Counted from the first letter of the stretch, positions 54,895 to 63,946 are shown. The stretch is 64,000 nt of DNA from Polycladomyces zharkentensis (GCF_016938855.1 NZ_JAFHAP010000008.1:434280-498279); one strand, 5' to 3'. Translations and numbers: made by a program. The notes: generated from the sequence alone by a model not told the origin.

Positions 54895-55674
54895 ATGGAG
54901 ATTCGTCTGTTGACCCCGTCGGATGCACCATTGTTTCAGACTGTCAGGTTGCAGGCGCTAAAAGAGCAGCCAGACGCTTTCGCCGCTACATACGAGGAGA
55001 CTGCTGCTCAATCGGTCGAACACGTTGCCAAACGTTTATCCCCCACCCCGGAATCATTTGTGATCGGGGCCTTTCAGGATAAACAGCTGGTAGGAAACGT
55101 GGGTTTCAAACGGGAAAAAGGCAAAAAATTGCGGCATAAGGCGGTTATCTGGGGTATGTATGTCGTACCGGAAGTCCGTCGCCACGGAGTGGGGAAAGCA
55201 TTGTTGAAAGAAATAATCGCTCGCGCCCGGGAGATGGAGGGATTGGAACAGCTGATGCTCACCGTGAACGCCGAAAACGAACCGGCCCGCCGATTGTACC
55301 GTTCAATGGGGTTTTGCGTTTTTGCCACCGAACCAAGGGCGATGAAGGAAGGAAACCGGTATGTCGATGAAGACCATATGATTTTGTTTTTAAACGCCAC
55401 GCCCATCGGTGGGCAAGCTGCCCGACTCACCGGGCCGGCTATGCGATGTGCACCCGATGGTCGATCAACAATGCACCTGTACACGGGTGCGGGAACCGGT
55501 GATTCAGGTGTGCCGGATCCGTCGGTCGATCCGAGAGCCGTACACAGAGGAAGAACGATCCACTTCAAAAGCGGAGCGAACATGAGCGGTTACAAATGGA
55601 TGGAAGATGGTTCCATTGCCAATCGTGTGATCCGACTACCGCGAACCGATTCAGGGGTTGTGAAAGAAACCTGA
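54895..55674 (+). CDS. GNAT-family N-acetyltransferase with unusual C-terminal extension
   Basis: 259 residues. Residues 1-167 form a complete GNAT domain: AVIWGMYVVPEVRRHGVGKALL near 84-105 carries the acetyl-CoA loop, and NAENEPARRLYRSMGF near 124-139 is motif B. Substrate unknown. The domain would normally stop after DHMILFL; here a further ~90 residues rich in Gly, Pro and Arg follow, with no recognisable fold. A lost stop codon reading into former intergenic sequence would explain this. ATG with AAAAGGGGATGTTCA upstream. Confidence 0.82.
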   Translation: MEIRLLTPSDAPLFQTVRLQALKEQPDAFAATYEETAAQSVEHVAKRLSPTPESFVIGAFQDKQLVGNVGFKREKGKKLRHKAVIWGMYVVPEVRRHGVGKALLKEIIARAREMEGLEQLMLTVNAENEPARRLYRSMGFCVFATEPRAMKEGNRYVDEDHMILFLNATPIGGQAARLTGPAMRCAPDGRSTMHLYTGAGTGDSGVPDPSVDPRAVHRGRTIHFKSGANMSGYKWMEDGSIANRVIRLPRTDSGVVKET

Positions 55675-55679
55675 ACCCT

Positions 55680-55708
55680 TGTTCCCCTTACGGGGAGATA
55701 TTTTTGGG
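55680..55708 (+). terminator. Terminator after the GNAT gene
   Basis: TCCCC-TTAC-GGGGA short hairpin followed by a TATTTTT tract. Confidence 0.5.
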
Positions 55709-55791
55709 TTATATAATAAACTTTTTTGTTTACAAATTATAAAAACAGAGTTACGATATTCTCAAACCCGATTGAGAATGGGGGATACGCC

Positions 55792-57048
55792 ATGAAAGAG
55801 GTGTTTTTCGACCGGGACTTTCAGAAACTGTTTTTGGCCAACCTGTTCTCCGGGTTCGGTCAGGGCATGACCATGATCGGGATTTCCTGGTATTTGGTGA
55901 CGGAGACCGGTTCGGCAAAACAGTTGGGAACCACGATGTTTGTCTCAGCGATCTTGATGTTTTTGCTCGGACCTTATGTCGGCACGCTGATCGACCGCTT
56001 CCCCCGCAAAACGATCCTGCTTGTGGAAAACGCCGTCGGATTTGTCATCCTGTTCGCCCTTGCCTTGTGGGGATTTTGCGCTCCTTACGGGCATTGGATG
56101 CTGATCTCGTTGTTTATTGTGACCACTCTCATCTTTCAGGTTCACTATCCGACGCAGTCCGCCCTGGTGCAGGAGAAGTTTGAGGAGCGCCACTACCGGT
56201 CGATCAACAGTCTCTTGGAAATCGAAAGTCAGACGGCCAGTGTCCTGGCCGGCGGAGCGGCGGGCCTGGTGCTCGGACGGTACGGCCTCCCGGTCGTGCT
56301 GCTGTTTGATGCCCTCACCTATCTGTTGGCACTCTTACTCATCAGCCGAATGAACTACGTGTTTACGCTGGAAAAGCATGTACGTAAAAGCCCCGAAACG
56401 GGTTGGCTGATGCAGTTCGCACAAAGCTGGCGGTACATAAAGGAAAAACGCGGCTTTCTGCTGTTCGGCGTCTCGGTTTTCATGCCCTTTATCGCCGTGA
56501 TGGTGGGCAACCTGCTCGCCCCCGTGTTTGTGGCACAAACGCTTCGTGCTGACGCCCTTATTTACTCACTGCATGAGATGACTTACGCCATCGGAGCGGT
56601 GGCGGCCGGCTTCCTGGTGACCGGGATGTCAAAATGGTTGGGCGAGGTTCGTTCGCTCGTCGGCAACACGCTCTTGTTTGCGGCAGCCATGACCGCTGTT
56701 GTCGTATTCCCCTACGGATGGGCCTACGTCGCCTTGACCACGCTGTTCGGCTGGTGCAATGCCTCCGTCCGCCTTGTCCGGCAAAACCTGTACATGGTGA
56801 TCGTCCCCAATCACCTGATGGGCCGAGTGCTCAGCTTTTTCCAATTGGTGGGCATGATGATGCGGCTCTCTCTGATCGGACTGTGTACGCTGACCATCGA
56901 CTACACCGGTGCGGGCACCGGTTACCTTGTGCTTGCAGGGTTGTTGGTCTTGGCGGCGTGGGGCGCCCACACGTCGACTCGGCTGCTCTTGCCGTCCTCG
57001 GTTCAATCGGCCGCGACACCACAGGCGAAAGCGATTCACAGATCGTAA
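55792..57048 (+). CDS. MFS exporter of the EntS/MFS_3 type
   Basis: 418 residues, about twelve hydrophobic segments. The N-terminus (FQKLFLANLFSGFGQGMTMIGISWYLV), the loop GTLIDRFPRKTILL and the second-half motif VRQNLYMVIVPNHLMGRVLSFFQL are typical of DHA3/MFS_3 drug or siderophore exporters. Substrate unknown; no biosynthetic genes are nearby. ATG 55792 with GGGGGATACGCC; the frame begins upstream in AT-rich promoter-like sequence. Confidence 0.85.
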   Translation: MKEVFFDRDFQKLFLANLFSGFGQGMTMIGISWYLVTETGSAKQLGTTMFVSAILMFLLGPYVGTLIDRFPRKTILLVENAVGFVILFALALWGFCAPYGHWMLISLFIVTTLIFQVHYPTQSALVQEKFEERHYRSINSLLEIESQTASVLAGGAAGLVLGRYGLPVVLLFDALTYLLALLLISRMNYVFTLEKHVRKSPETGWLMQFAQSWRYIKEKRGFLLFGVSVFMPFIAVMVGNLLAPVFVAQTLRADALIYSLHEMTYAIGAVAAGFLVTGMSKWLGEVRSLVGNTLLFAAAMTAVVVFPYGWAYVALTTLFGWCNASVRLVRQNLYMVIVPNHLMGRVLSFFQLVGMMMRLSLIGLCTLTIDYTGAGTGYLVLAGLLVLAAWGAHTSTRLLLPSSVQSAATPQAKAIHRS

Positions 57049-57101
57049 AACCATTGGCGGATCGGGTTTCCATTTCAGAAACAGGGGGTTGCCCGCGCCA
57101 T

Positions 57102-57121
57102 GATCCTCCCGAGGGAGGATC
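57102..57121. repeat. Hairpin repeat, left unit
   Basis: GATCCTCCCGAGGGAGGATC, a 20-base perfect palindrome followed by TTGAG. Almost the same sequence recurs at 57441-57465, bracketing repeat copy B. Confidence 0.6.
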
Positions 57122-57164
57122 TTGAGACTGCTGACTGTGGTCAGGTTGTGTCAGGCGAGTCGGT

Positions 57165-57356
57165 CCGCTTCGCTTTCCCGGATCGCTCCACCTGCGCCCC
57201 GCAAAGAAGCTGGTCTTGGCCTCTCCGAACTGGGGCGCGCAGGACGCGGATAAAGGACGCTTCGCTTAAAGGACATTGCCCGCGAATGGGTTCCTGCGCT
57301 TCCCGGTTCTCCGCTCGGTAGGGCTTGGTCAGTCGCTCTCCGGGAAACGTTGCGTC
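57165..57356 (+). repeat. Interspersed intergenic repeat, copy B
   Basis: About 190 bases aligned with copies A and C: GATCGCTCCACCTGC, GGCGCGCAGGACGCG, CATTGCCCGCGAATGGG, CCTGCGCTTCCCGGTTCTCCG, GGCTTGGTCAGTCGCTCTCCGGGAAAC. It fills the 420-base gap between the MFS exporter and the peptidase; no gene is supported in that gap. Confidence 0.8.
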
Positions 57357-57436
57357 CTGATCGATCTGCCAGACACAAAAACGGAAAATCGGGGCACCGC
57401 GGACGATGTTCATAACCGGATTCTCTTCGGGAAGAT

Positions 57437-57460
57437 AAAAGTCCTCCCGAGGGAGGACCT
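57437..57460 (-). terminator. Terminator of the methylmalonyl-CoA operon
   Basis: GTCCTCCC-TC-GGGAGGAC hairpin followed by TTTTATC on the minus strand, 14 bases after the peptidase stop. The right member of the hairpin-repeat pair. Confidence 0.65.
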
Positions 57461-57471
57461 TGAGCGTTTCG

Positions 57472-58596
57472 TCAATGTTTCTCCGCGACCGTCCGGATGA
57501 TCGACACAACCAGTTCGGCCGCTTTTTCCAGCTCGGCAATCGGCATCCGCTCGCTGGTGGTGTGAATGTTTTCGTAACCGATGCCCAAATTGACGGTCGG
57601 GACGCCGTAACCGGAGATGACGTTGGCGTCGCTGCCGCCGCCGCTGGCGAGGATCTTCGGATCGCGCCCCACCTTTTTGACCGCGGCGATCGCCGTTTGC
57701 ACCACCGGATGGGATTCCTCATATTTGTACGCGGGATACATTTTTTCCGTTTCCACTTCGACACGGGCGCCCGCTTCCCGAGCCGCCTCTTCAAAGGCTT
57801 GGACCATTTTTTTCACTTGCGCTTCCAGTTTGGCTTCATCGCGACTGCGTGCTTCCGCCACGATTTCCGCCTGTTCCGCGACCACGTTGGTGGCCGTTCC
57901 GCCTCGGAACATGCCGATATTGGCCGTCGTCTCCTCATCGATCCGGCCCAACGGCATTTTGGAAATGGCGCGGCTGGCCACTTGGATGGCACTGATCCCG
58001 TCTTCCGGGTTGACGCCGGCATGAGCCGCCTTGCCGTAAATGGTCGCTTTGATGTGATACTGTGCCGGGGCTGAAGTGATGATTTCCCCCACCGGTCCGT
58101 TGGAGTCCAATGCGAAGCCGAAATCCGCCTTCAACAACGAGCGGTCCAACGCTTTGGCTCCGACCAATCCGGACTCTTCCCCGACCGTGATCACCAATTG
58201 AATCGTGCCATGGTCGATGCCCCGTTCCTTGATCAGGCGGATGCCTTCAAACAGTGCGGCGATTCCCGCTTTGTCGTCACTGCCCAGAATGGTGGTGCCG
58301 TCGGAGACGACATACCCGTCCTGAATGGAAGGTTTGACACCTTTGCCCGGTTTCACCGTGTCCATGTGGCAAGTGAAATACACGACCGGGGCATCTTTCA
58401 CCGTTCCTTCCAGCGTGGCCACCAAATTACCGGCACCGTGGCCGGTATTCTCGGCCGCATCGTCTTCCACGACGTGAAAGCCGAGCGCTGTCCACTTTCG
58501 TTTCAACAGATCGCAGATTTGTCGTTCCTCTTTCGTTTCGCTGTCCGTCTTCACCAGTTCGAAAAACGTTTCCAACAATCGCTCGCGATTGACCAA
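57472..58596 (-). CDS. yqjE: M20-family peptidase (YqjE/PepT-like)
   Basis: 374-residue metallopeptidase. Zinc and catalytic motifs: FTCHMDTVKPG near 71-81, ILGSDDKAGIAAL near 102-114 and VGEESGLVGA near 135-144. A dimerisation domain lies in the middle (KATIYGKAAHAGVNPEDG). Predicted di- or tripeptidase. In B. subtilis yqjE is also the last gene after the methylmalonyl-CoA genes. Start is TTG 58596 with GGGAGGAAGGACGG; the frame extending to 58722 overlaps the upstream gene. Confidence 0.88.
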   Translation of the reverse strand: MVNRERLLETFFELVKTDSETKEERQICDLLKRKWTALGFHVVEDDAAENTGHGAGNLVATLEGTVKDAPVVYFTCHMDTVKPGKGVKPSIQDGYVVSDGTTILGSDDKAGIAALFEGIRLIKERGIDHGTIQLVITVGEESGLVGAKALDRSLLKADFGFALDSNGPVGEIITSAPAQYHIKATIYGKAAHAGVNPEDGISAIQVASRAISKMPLGRIDEETTANIGMFRGGTATNVVAEQAEIVAEARSRDEAKLEAQVKKMVQAFEEAAREAGARVEVETEKMYPAYKYEESHPVVQTAIAAVKKVGRDPKILASGGGSDANVISGYGVPTVNLGIGYENIHTTSERMPIAELEKAAELVVSIIRTVAEKH

Positions 58597-58910
58597 CCGT
58601 CCTTCCTCCCGTCTACCGTTCTCCGGTCGCGAAACCGCTCGGCGCGATGCATGACCGTTCGATCCGTCCATGAGGAGGAACCCGACACCGTCATCTGCCG
58701 CTCTCTGCCCGCCAACCGCCATTCGCTCACATCATTTGGGTTGAACAGGAAGCGGGTTTCAAATGCCCCCAGCAACTTGACCCGACTCGGCGACTCCTCC
58801 GGTTCCAACCGGACGATTGAATTGCATCCTTCCCCCGCTGGTACAGGTTTGCCCACCTTGCCGCGATTGAATACATGTACAACCACCGGGATCGTTTTAT
58901 CGATCGCCAT
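58551..58910 (-). CDS. Hypothetical 119-residue protein in the methylmalonyl-CoA operon
   Basis: Excellent ribosome site (GGGGAGGAAACA) before ATG 58910, 15 bases after the carboxylase stop. The first 75 residues (KTIPVVVHVFNRGKVGKPVPAGEGCNSIVRLEPEE..., quoted in part) look like a beta-rich domain; the tail is basic and overlaps the next gene by 46 bases. No family recognised. Its tight placement suggests a role with the carboxylase or peptidase, unproven. Confidence 0.55.
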   Translation of the reverse strand: MAIDKTIPVVVHVFNRGKVGKPVPAGEGCNSIVRLEPEESPSRVKLLGAFETRFLFNPNDVSEWRLAGRERQMTVSGSSSWTDRTVMHRAERFRDRRTVDGRKDGWSIASDCWKRFSNW

Positions 58911-58925
58911 TGTTTCCTCCCCGCC

Positions 58926-60467
58926 TTACAACGGAATATTGCCGTGCTTTTTGGGCGGGCGGCTTTCCCGTTTGTTTCGCAGCATTTCCAGGGCTTCCCG
59001 CAGCTTTTTTCGCGTCTCGCGGGGGTCGATCACATCGTCCACCATGCCCATCGAAGCGGCCACATACGGATTGGCGAATTTCTCCCGGTATTCAGCGATG
59101 CGGGCGGCCCGCGTCGCCTCGGGATTGTCGCTTTCCCGGATTTCCTTGCTGAAAATGATGTTGGCCGCTCCTTCCGGTCCCATCACCGCCACTTCGGCGC
59201 TGGGCCAAGCGTAAACGAGATCGGCACCGATCGCTTTGCTGTTGAGCGCCACGTATGCGCCGCCGTACGCCTTGCGCGTGATCACGGTGATTTTGGGCAC
59301 GGTCGCCTCCGAGTACGCATACAGGATTTTGGCTCCGTGCCGGATGATGCCGCGGTGTTCCTGGTTGACGCCGGGGAAAAACCCGGTCACGTCAACAAAC
59401 GTGATCAGCGGAATGTTGAAACAATCACAGAAACGGACAAACCGGCTCAGTTTGTCGGAAGAATCGATGTCCAATCCTCCCGCCATCACCTTGGGCTGAT
59501 TGGCGACAATCCCGACCGTCTGCCCTGCAATCCGTCCGAATCCGACGACGATGTTGCGGGCGAACCGCTCCTGCACTTCCAGGAACGATCCCTCGTCCAC
59601 CACGCGGCGGATCACTTCCAGTACGTCATATACCTTGGTTCCTTCCACCGGGACGACCTCGGCCAACTCCTCCACCCATCCGTCGTCGTCCGACGCGTAA
59701 ACGCGCGGTGGATCTTCCATGTTGTTTTGCGGCAGATAGCTGAGCAGTCGACGCACCTGATCGAGCGCTTCTGCCTCCGTCGGTGCCGTGAAATGCGCGT
59801 TTCCGCTCACGGAGGCGTGAACCCGTGCCCCGCCGAGATCCTCCGGGGTGATGGTCTCCCCCGTCACTGTTTCAATTACTTTGGGCCCGGTGATAAACAT
59901 CTGGCTCGTTTTTTCCACCATTACCACGAAATCCGTAATGGCAGGCGAATAGACCGCACCGCCGGCACAGGGTCCCATGATCACCGAGATCTGCGGAATC
60001 ACGCCGGAGTAAATCGAATTGCGGTAAAAAATATGTCCGTAACCGTCCAGTGAGACGACCCCTTCTTGAATCCGGGCGCCGCCGGAATCGTTCAATCCGA
60101 TGATCGGCGCTCCGTTTTTGGCCGCCAAGTCCATTATACGCGCGATTTTCATCGCATGCATCTCACCCAGGGCGCCGCCGAAAACCGTGAAGTCCTGAGC
60201 AAACACATAAACGGGCCGACCGTTGATTTTTCCGTATCCCGTGACCACCCCTTCGCCCGGAGCGGACACCTTGTCCATCCCGAAATGAGTCGCCCGGTGC
60301 TCCACAAACGGATTCAGCTCCACGAACGTTCCTTCATCCAACAGCAGATCGATCCGTTCCCGAGCGGTCAGCTTCCCCTTTTCGTGCTGCGAACGGATTT
60401 TTTCCTCGCCCCCGCCCATCTCCACCCGACGTCTTCTCTCGGCCAATTCGCCAATTTTTTTGTGCAC
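58926..60467 (-). CDS. Propionyl/methylmalonyl-CoA carboxyltransferase subunit (MmdA/PccB family)
   Basis: 513-residue carboxyltransferase with two crotonase-like halves. GGGEEKIRSQHEKGKLTARERIDLLLDEGTF (in part) opens the N-half, the oxyanion loops LNDSGGARIQEG near 124-135 and DVTGFFPGVNQEHRGIIRHGAK near 365-386 are present, and MGPEGAANIIF lies near 440. No biotin carboxylase or carrier gene is in this operon, so those would be encoded elsewhere. GTG 60467 with GGGGGAGAAACC. Confidence 0.92.
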   Translation of the reverse strand: MHKKIGELAERRRRVEMGGGEEKIRSQHEKGKLTARERIDLLLDEGTFVELNPFVEHRATHFGMDKVSAPGEGVVTGYGKINGRPVYVFAQDFTVFGGALGEMHAMKIARIMDLAAKNGAPIIGLNDSGGARIQEGVVSLDGYGHIFYRNSIYSGVIPQISVIMGPCAGGAVYSPAITDFVVMVEKTSQMFITGPKVIETVTGETITPEDLGGARVHASVSGNAHFTAPTEAEALDQVRRLLSYLPQNNMEDPPRVYASDDDGWVEELAEVVPVEGTKVYDVLEVIRRVVDEGSFLEVQERFARNIVVGFGRIAGQTVGIVANQPKVMAGGLDIDSSDKLSRFVRFCDCFNIPLITFVDVTGFFPGVNQEHRGIIRHGAKILYAYSEATVPKITVITRKAYGGAYVALNSKAIGADLVYAWPSAEVAVMGPEGAANIIFSKEIRESDNPEATRAARIAEYREKFANPYVAASMGMVDDVIDPRETRKKLREALEMLRNKRESRPPKKHGNIPL

Positions 60468-60615
60468 GGTTTCTCCCCCTTCCGTCGGAGATGCTGATCC
60501 CGGTTTTCATGGACCAAATCTCCTTTTCAACCCTTTCCCCTGTATCGAGTGAACCATTTTTACGCTCCGCTTTCACCATGCTCAAAGGTCGCTCGCGGGA
60601 AATGTTTCAATCCAG

Positions 60616-61047
60616 CTATTTCGATGAATCCGTCCCGTGTTCGCACAACTCGAACAGGACACCGCCCGTCGATTTGGGATGGAGAAAAGCCACTTTCGCA
60701 TTGTGTGCCCCTTGCTTGGGACGCTCGTGAATGAGCCGGACGCCCTGCTCCGCCAACTCGGACAGGCGCCTTTCGATATCGCTCACCTCCAATGCGATAT
60801 GATGGATGCCCTCTCCCCGCTTTTCCAGGTGCTTGGCGATGGCACTTTCCGGTGACAAGGGTTCCAACAGCTCGATCCGCGTTTCGCCGATCCGGAAAAA
60901 GGCGACGCGTACCTGCTCGCTTTCCACCGTCTCCGTTCCTTCCCATGCCAAGCCCAATATATCGCGGTACAGTGGTATCGCCTCATCTAAACTACGCACA
61001 GCAATGCCGATGTGACTGATTTGGCGGGGTGCCTGCCGCTGATTCAT
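60616..61047 (-). CDS. mce: Methylmalonyl-CoA epimerase
   Basis: 143-residue vicinal-oxygen-chelate enzyme interconverting the 2R and 2S forms. ISHIGIAVRSLDEA near 10-23 and GIHHIALEVSDI near 79-90 supply metal His residues, with Glu in the GVLFELCEH region. ATG 61047 with GGGAGGCACAAAC; its start overlaps the mutase small subunit stop. Confidence 0.94.
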   Translation of the reverse strand: MNQRQAPRQISHIGIAVRSLDEAIPLYRDILGLAWEGTETVESEQVRVAFFRIGETRIELLEPLSPESAIAKHLEKRGEGIHHIALEVSDIERRLSELAEQGVRLIHERPKQGAHNAKVAFLHPKSTGGVLFELCEHGTDSSK

Positions 61048-61454
61048 GTTTGTGCCTCCCTCGCTTTCACCGCCTGGCGGATAAACTCCGCCGTCTCCCG
61101 AGTAGTCGTACCGGATGTGAACACCTCCGCGATACCGTGCTGTTTCAAAAACGGAATATCCTCCTGCGGAATGACCCCGCCGCCGATCACGATGATGTCG
61201 TCAGCCCCTTGTTCCTTCAACAGACGCGTTACTTCCGGAAACAACTCATTGTGCGCTCCGGACAAACAGGAAAGACCGATCACATCCACGTCTTCCTGAA
61301 TCGCCGTTGCCACGATCTGTGCAGGGGACTGGCGCAAACCCGTATAGATGACCTCCATCCCTTCGTCACGAAGCGCCTGCGCGATGATCAACGCGCCACG
61401 GTCATGCCCGTCCAAACCGGGTTTGGCCACCAACACGCGAATAGGTCGATTCAT
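61044..61454 (-). CDS. Methylmalonyl-CoA mutase small subunit (B12-binding)
   Basis: 136-residue cobalamin-binding domain encoded as its own protein. Base-off B12 motif DGHDRG near 16-21, then SGAHNELFPEV and VIGGGVIPQEDI. Pairs with the large subunit upstream, an arrangement frequent in archaea and some thermophilic Firmicutes. ATG 61454 with GGCGGTGATCGGT. Confidence 0.93.
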   Translation of the reverse strand: MNRPIRVLVAKPGLDGHDRGALIIAQALRDEGMEVIYTGLRQSPAQIVATAIQEDVDVIGLSCLSGAHNELFPEVTRLLKEQGADDIIVIGGGVIPQEDIPFLKQHGIAEVFTSGTTTRETAEFIRQAVKAREAQT

Positions 61455-61486
61455 ACCGATCACCGCCTTCTGTCATTTCATCCATG

Positions 61487-63139
61487 TCACACCGGTTGAT
61501 ACTCGCCGAACACGTCACGCAGCGCATGGCAAATCTCCCCTACCGTAGCGTACGCCTTCACGCAGGCGAGAATGTGGGGCATCAGGTTGTCCGTTCCTTC
61601 CGCCGCCCGTTTCAACGCGGCCAGTGTCTCCTGCACGCGTTGCCCGTCCCGTCTTGCGCGCAATGCCTGCACCCGTTCCACCTGTTTCCGCTCCAGAGCG
61701 GGATCGACGCGATGCAGCGGCGGCTGGGGTTCGTCTTCCAATCGGAAACGGTTCATACCGACCACCACTTCTTCCCCGGACTCGATTCTGCGCTGCGTCT
61801 CCAATGCGACGCGGTGGATTTCCCGTTGCATGTACCCTTGCTCCACTGCAGACACCGCGCCACCCAAATCATCAATTTTTTGAATGTAGCGAACCGCTTC
61901 CTCTTCGATCCGGTCCGTCAACGCCTCGACAAAATACGAACCGCCCAACGGATCGACCGTATCGGCCACCCCGCACTCATAAGCGATGATCTGCTGGGTG
62001 CGGAGGGCGATCCGCGCCGATTCCTCCGTCGGCAGTGCCAAGGCTTCATCGCGCGCATTGGTGTGCAGGCTTTGCGTTCCGCCCAACACCGCCGCCAGCG
62101 CCTGCAACGTGACGCGGACGATGTTGTTGTCCGGTTGTTGCGCGGTCAAGGTGGAACCGCCGGTCTGCGTGTGAAAACGCAGTTGCCACGACCGGGGATC
62201 GCGGGCACCGAAGCGTTCGCGCATGATGCGTGCCCACAAACGGCGCGCGGCGCGGAATTTGGCAATTTCCTCGAAAAAGTGATTGTGCGCGTTGAAGAAA
62301 AACGACAGCCTCGGCGCGAACTGATCCACGTCCAATCCCGCTTTTACCGCCGCTTCCACATAGGCGATGCCGTTGGCCAGCGTAAAAGCGACCTCCTGGA
62401 CGGCCGTCGAACCGGCTTCCCGAATGTGATACCCGCTGATACTGATGGTGTTCCATTTGGGCACATGTTCCGCACTGTAGGCGAAGACGTCCGTGATCAG
62501 CCTCATCGACGGTTGGGGCGGAAAGATGTACGTTCCCCGGGCGATGTATTCCTTCAGAATGTCGTTTTGAATCGTGCCTCGCAACTGATGGGAAGGAACA
62601 CCCTGTTTCTCCCCGACAGCGATATACATCGCCAACAACACGCTGGCCGGCGCGTTGATCGTCATGGAGGTGCTGACCTGATCCAGGGGAATGCCTTCCA
62701 GCAAGCGTTCCATATCTTCCAACGAATCAATCGCCACCCCAACTTTCCCCACTTCCCCTTTTGCCATGGGATCATCGGAGTCATACCCGATCTGTGTGGG
62801 CAGATCAAACGCGACGCTCAATCCCGTCTGACCTTGCTCCAGCAGATATCGGAAACGCCGGTTGGTCTCCTCCGCCGAACCGAATCCCGCATACTGGCGC
62901 ATCGTCCAGAGGCGTCCGCGATACATGGTCGGCCGGATGCCGCGGGTAAACGGATATTCGCCGGGAAACCCGATCCGTTCCCAATCTGACGGATTTTCGT
63001 CGCTTCCGACATATAACCGATCCACCTCAATCCCGGAAGAGGTGACGAAAGATTGCTTTCGTTCCGGAAATTTTGTCAAAAAAGATTCGGTTTTCTCTTT
63101 CCACTCCCGGTAAGCGTCATGAAATGTCCGCTTGGTCAC
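61487..63139 (-). CDS. Methylmalonyl-CoA mutase large subunit
   Basis: 550-residue TIM-barrel catalytic subunit. The [16 protein letters not shown] segment near 72-87 has Tyr at the position that distinguishes methylmalonyl-CoA mutases from isobutyryl-CoA mutases (Phe). [19 protein letters not shown] near 106-124 follows. With mce and the carboxyltransferase it connects propionyl-CoA with succinyl-CoA. The GTPase chaperone MeaB, often found here, is not in the operon. GTG 63139 with GGAGGATATGCG. Confidence 0.94.
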   Translation of the reverse strand: MTKRTFHDAYREWKEKTESFLTKFPERKQSFVTSSGIEVDRLYVGSDENPSDWERIGFPGEYPFTRGIRPTMYRGRLWTMRQYAGFGSAEETNRRFRYLLEQGQTGLSVAFDLPTQIGYDSDDPMAKGEVGKVGVAIDSLEDMERLLEGIPLDQVSTSMTINAPASVLLAMYIAVGEKQGVPSHQLRGTIQNDILKEYIARGTYIFPPQPSMRLITDVFAYSAEHVPKWNTISISGYHIREAGSTAVQEVAFTLANGIAYVEAAVKAGLDVDQFAPRLSFFFNAHNHFFEEIAKFRAARRLWARIMRERFGARDPRSWQLRFHTQTGGSTLTAQQPDNNIVRVTLQALAAVLGGTQSLHTNARDEALALPTEESARIALRTQQIIAYECGVADTVDPLGGSYFVEALTDRIEEEAVRYIQKIDDLGGAVSAVEQGYMQREIHRVALETQRRIESGEEVVVGMNRFRLEDEPQPPLHRVDPALERKQVERVQALRARRDGQRVQETLAALKRAAEGTDNLMPHILACVKAYATVGEICHALRDVFGEYQPV

Positions 63140-63306
63140 CGCATATCCTCCAATCGTTCTTCATTGGGGTGATCTCTGTCAAATCAGAAAGAAATGAATG
63201 CGCTATCATCTTTAATATACCAAAAAATCTTTCATCCGGGGCGGTTTCGTTCGATGGACAACCGCCAATAAATGGGCTACAATGTACACTTGAGGTGATG
63301 GAGATC

Positions 63307-63399
63307 GTGCGACCGTTTTGGATCAAATTTGTCGCTTACCTCATCATATTCACCATGGTGATCAGTACCATATTGCTTAGTGTGGCATTCGCGATTTGA
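63307..63399 (+). CDS. Prli42-like small membrane protein
   Basis: About 30 residues: a short basic head (RPFWIKFVAY) and one membrane helix with IIFTMVISTILLSV. This matches the size and pattern of Prli42, the membrane anchor of the stressosome in Listeria and Bacillus. GTG 63307 is preferred because GAGGTGATGGAG precedes it; an ATG at 63298 is within the ribosome site. Confidence 0.6.
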   Translation: MRPFWIKFVAYLIIFTMVISTILLSVAFAI

Positions 63400-63509
63400 C
63401 AAAACATCACCATCAAGGGTCTGTGTATTTCGGCGGGAATTGATTATACTGAGAGTGGGTAACGAAAAACGAGGTCGGAGATCATCGTCAGAAAGCGGGT
63501 GTAATCGGT

Positions 63510-63680
63510 ATGTACATGGTCGTCATTTTGGTCTTGATGTGCATCCTGGCCGTGCGCGGGGTCCTGTACAACAAGCGCACCCAAAACAAAAGCGGTTTCA
63601 TCATCGGTGGTATTTTCACAGCGGGATTGATCGGAGTCACCCTGCTCGCCCTTTATGATACGTTTGTGGGATTGCAGTGA
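63510..63680 (+). CDS. Small two-helix membrane protein
   Basis: 56 residues: helix 1 (VVILVLMCILAVRGVLY), a basic loop NKRTQNK, and helix 2 (FIIGGIFTAGLIGVTLLALYDTF). Resembles DUF2759 (YqgW) proteins of Bacillus in size and layout, not certain. Weak ribosome site; a strong terminator follows directly, supporting a real transcript. ATG 63516 is an alternative start. Confidence 0.55.
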   Translation: MYMVVILVLMCILAVRGVLYNKRTQNKSGFIIGGIFTAGLIGVTLLALYDTFVGLQ

Positions 63681-63686
63681 GTTATT

Positions 63687-63718
63687 GAAAAACGGCTTCT
63701 TTCCAGAAGCCGTTTTGT
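63687..63718 (+). terminator. Strong terminator after the small membrane protein
   Basis: AAAACGGCTTCT-TTCC-AGAAGCCGTTTT, a 12-bp perfect hairpin. Confidence 0.88.
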
Positions 63719-63879
63719 TGACAAAGTCACACGCCCATTTCTTCGCTCCGTGGGCAGACGGGAAAAAAAGAGACGTTTATGACAGAGAGGGTGGCCGTTT
63801 TCCCACGAACGATCGTTGAGCGTATCCGTTACAGGAGCGAGAGGAAAGAAATACGGCACACCCTCCAACGACTTTGTCA
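63717..63879. mobile_element. MITE-like element 2 with inverted ends
   Basis: TTGTTGACAAAGTC at the left and, inverted, TTGCTGACAAAGTC at the right. Interior blocks resemble element 1 at 37576. No gene inside. It abuts the terminator of the preceding gene. Confidence 0.55.
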
Positions 63880-63889
63880 GCAATCGCTC

Positions 63890-63914
63890 GGCTTCCGGTG
63901 GAAGCCGTTTTTTG
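63890..63914 (+). terminator. Second terminator-like hairpin
   Basis: CGGCTTCC-GGT-GGAAGCCG followed by TTTTTTG on the plus strand, similar in stem sequence to the terminator at 63687. Confidence 0.55.
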
Positions 63915-63946
63915 TGCGCTGCAACGGGGATCACACGGTTCTTTCG

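Noticed and set aside
57141-57794. 217-codon minus-strand frame after the MFS exporter
   Set aside because: It runs through repeat copy B and then antiparallel to nothing coherent; it overlaps the real M20 peptidase in another frame.
61484-62989. 501-codon plus-strand frame over the mutase
   Set aside because: Antisense shadow arising from GC-rich codon bias of the real gene.
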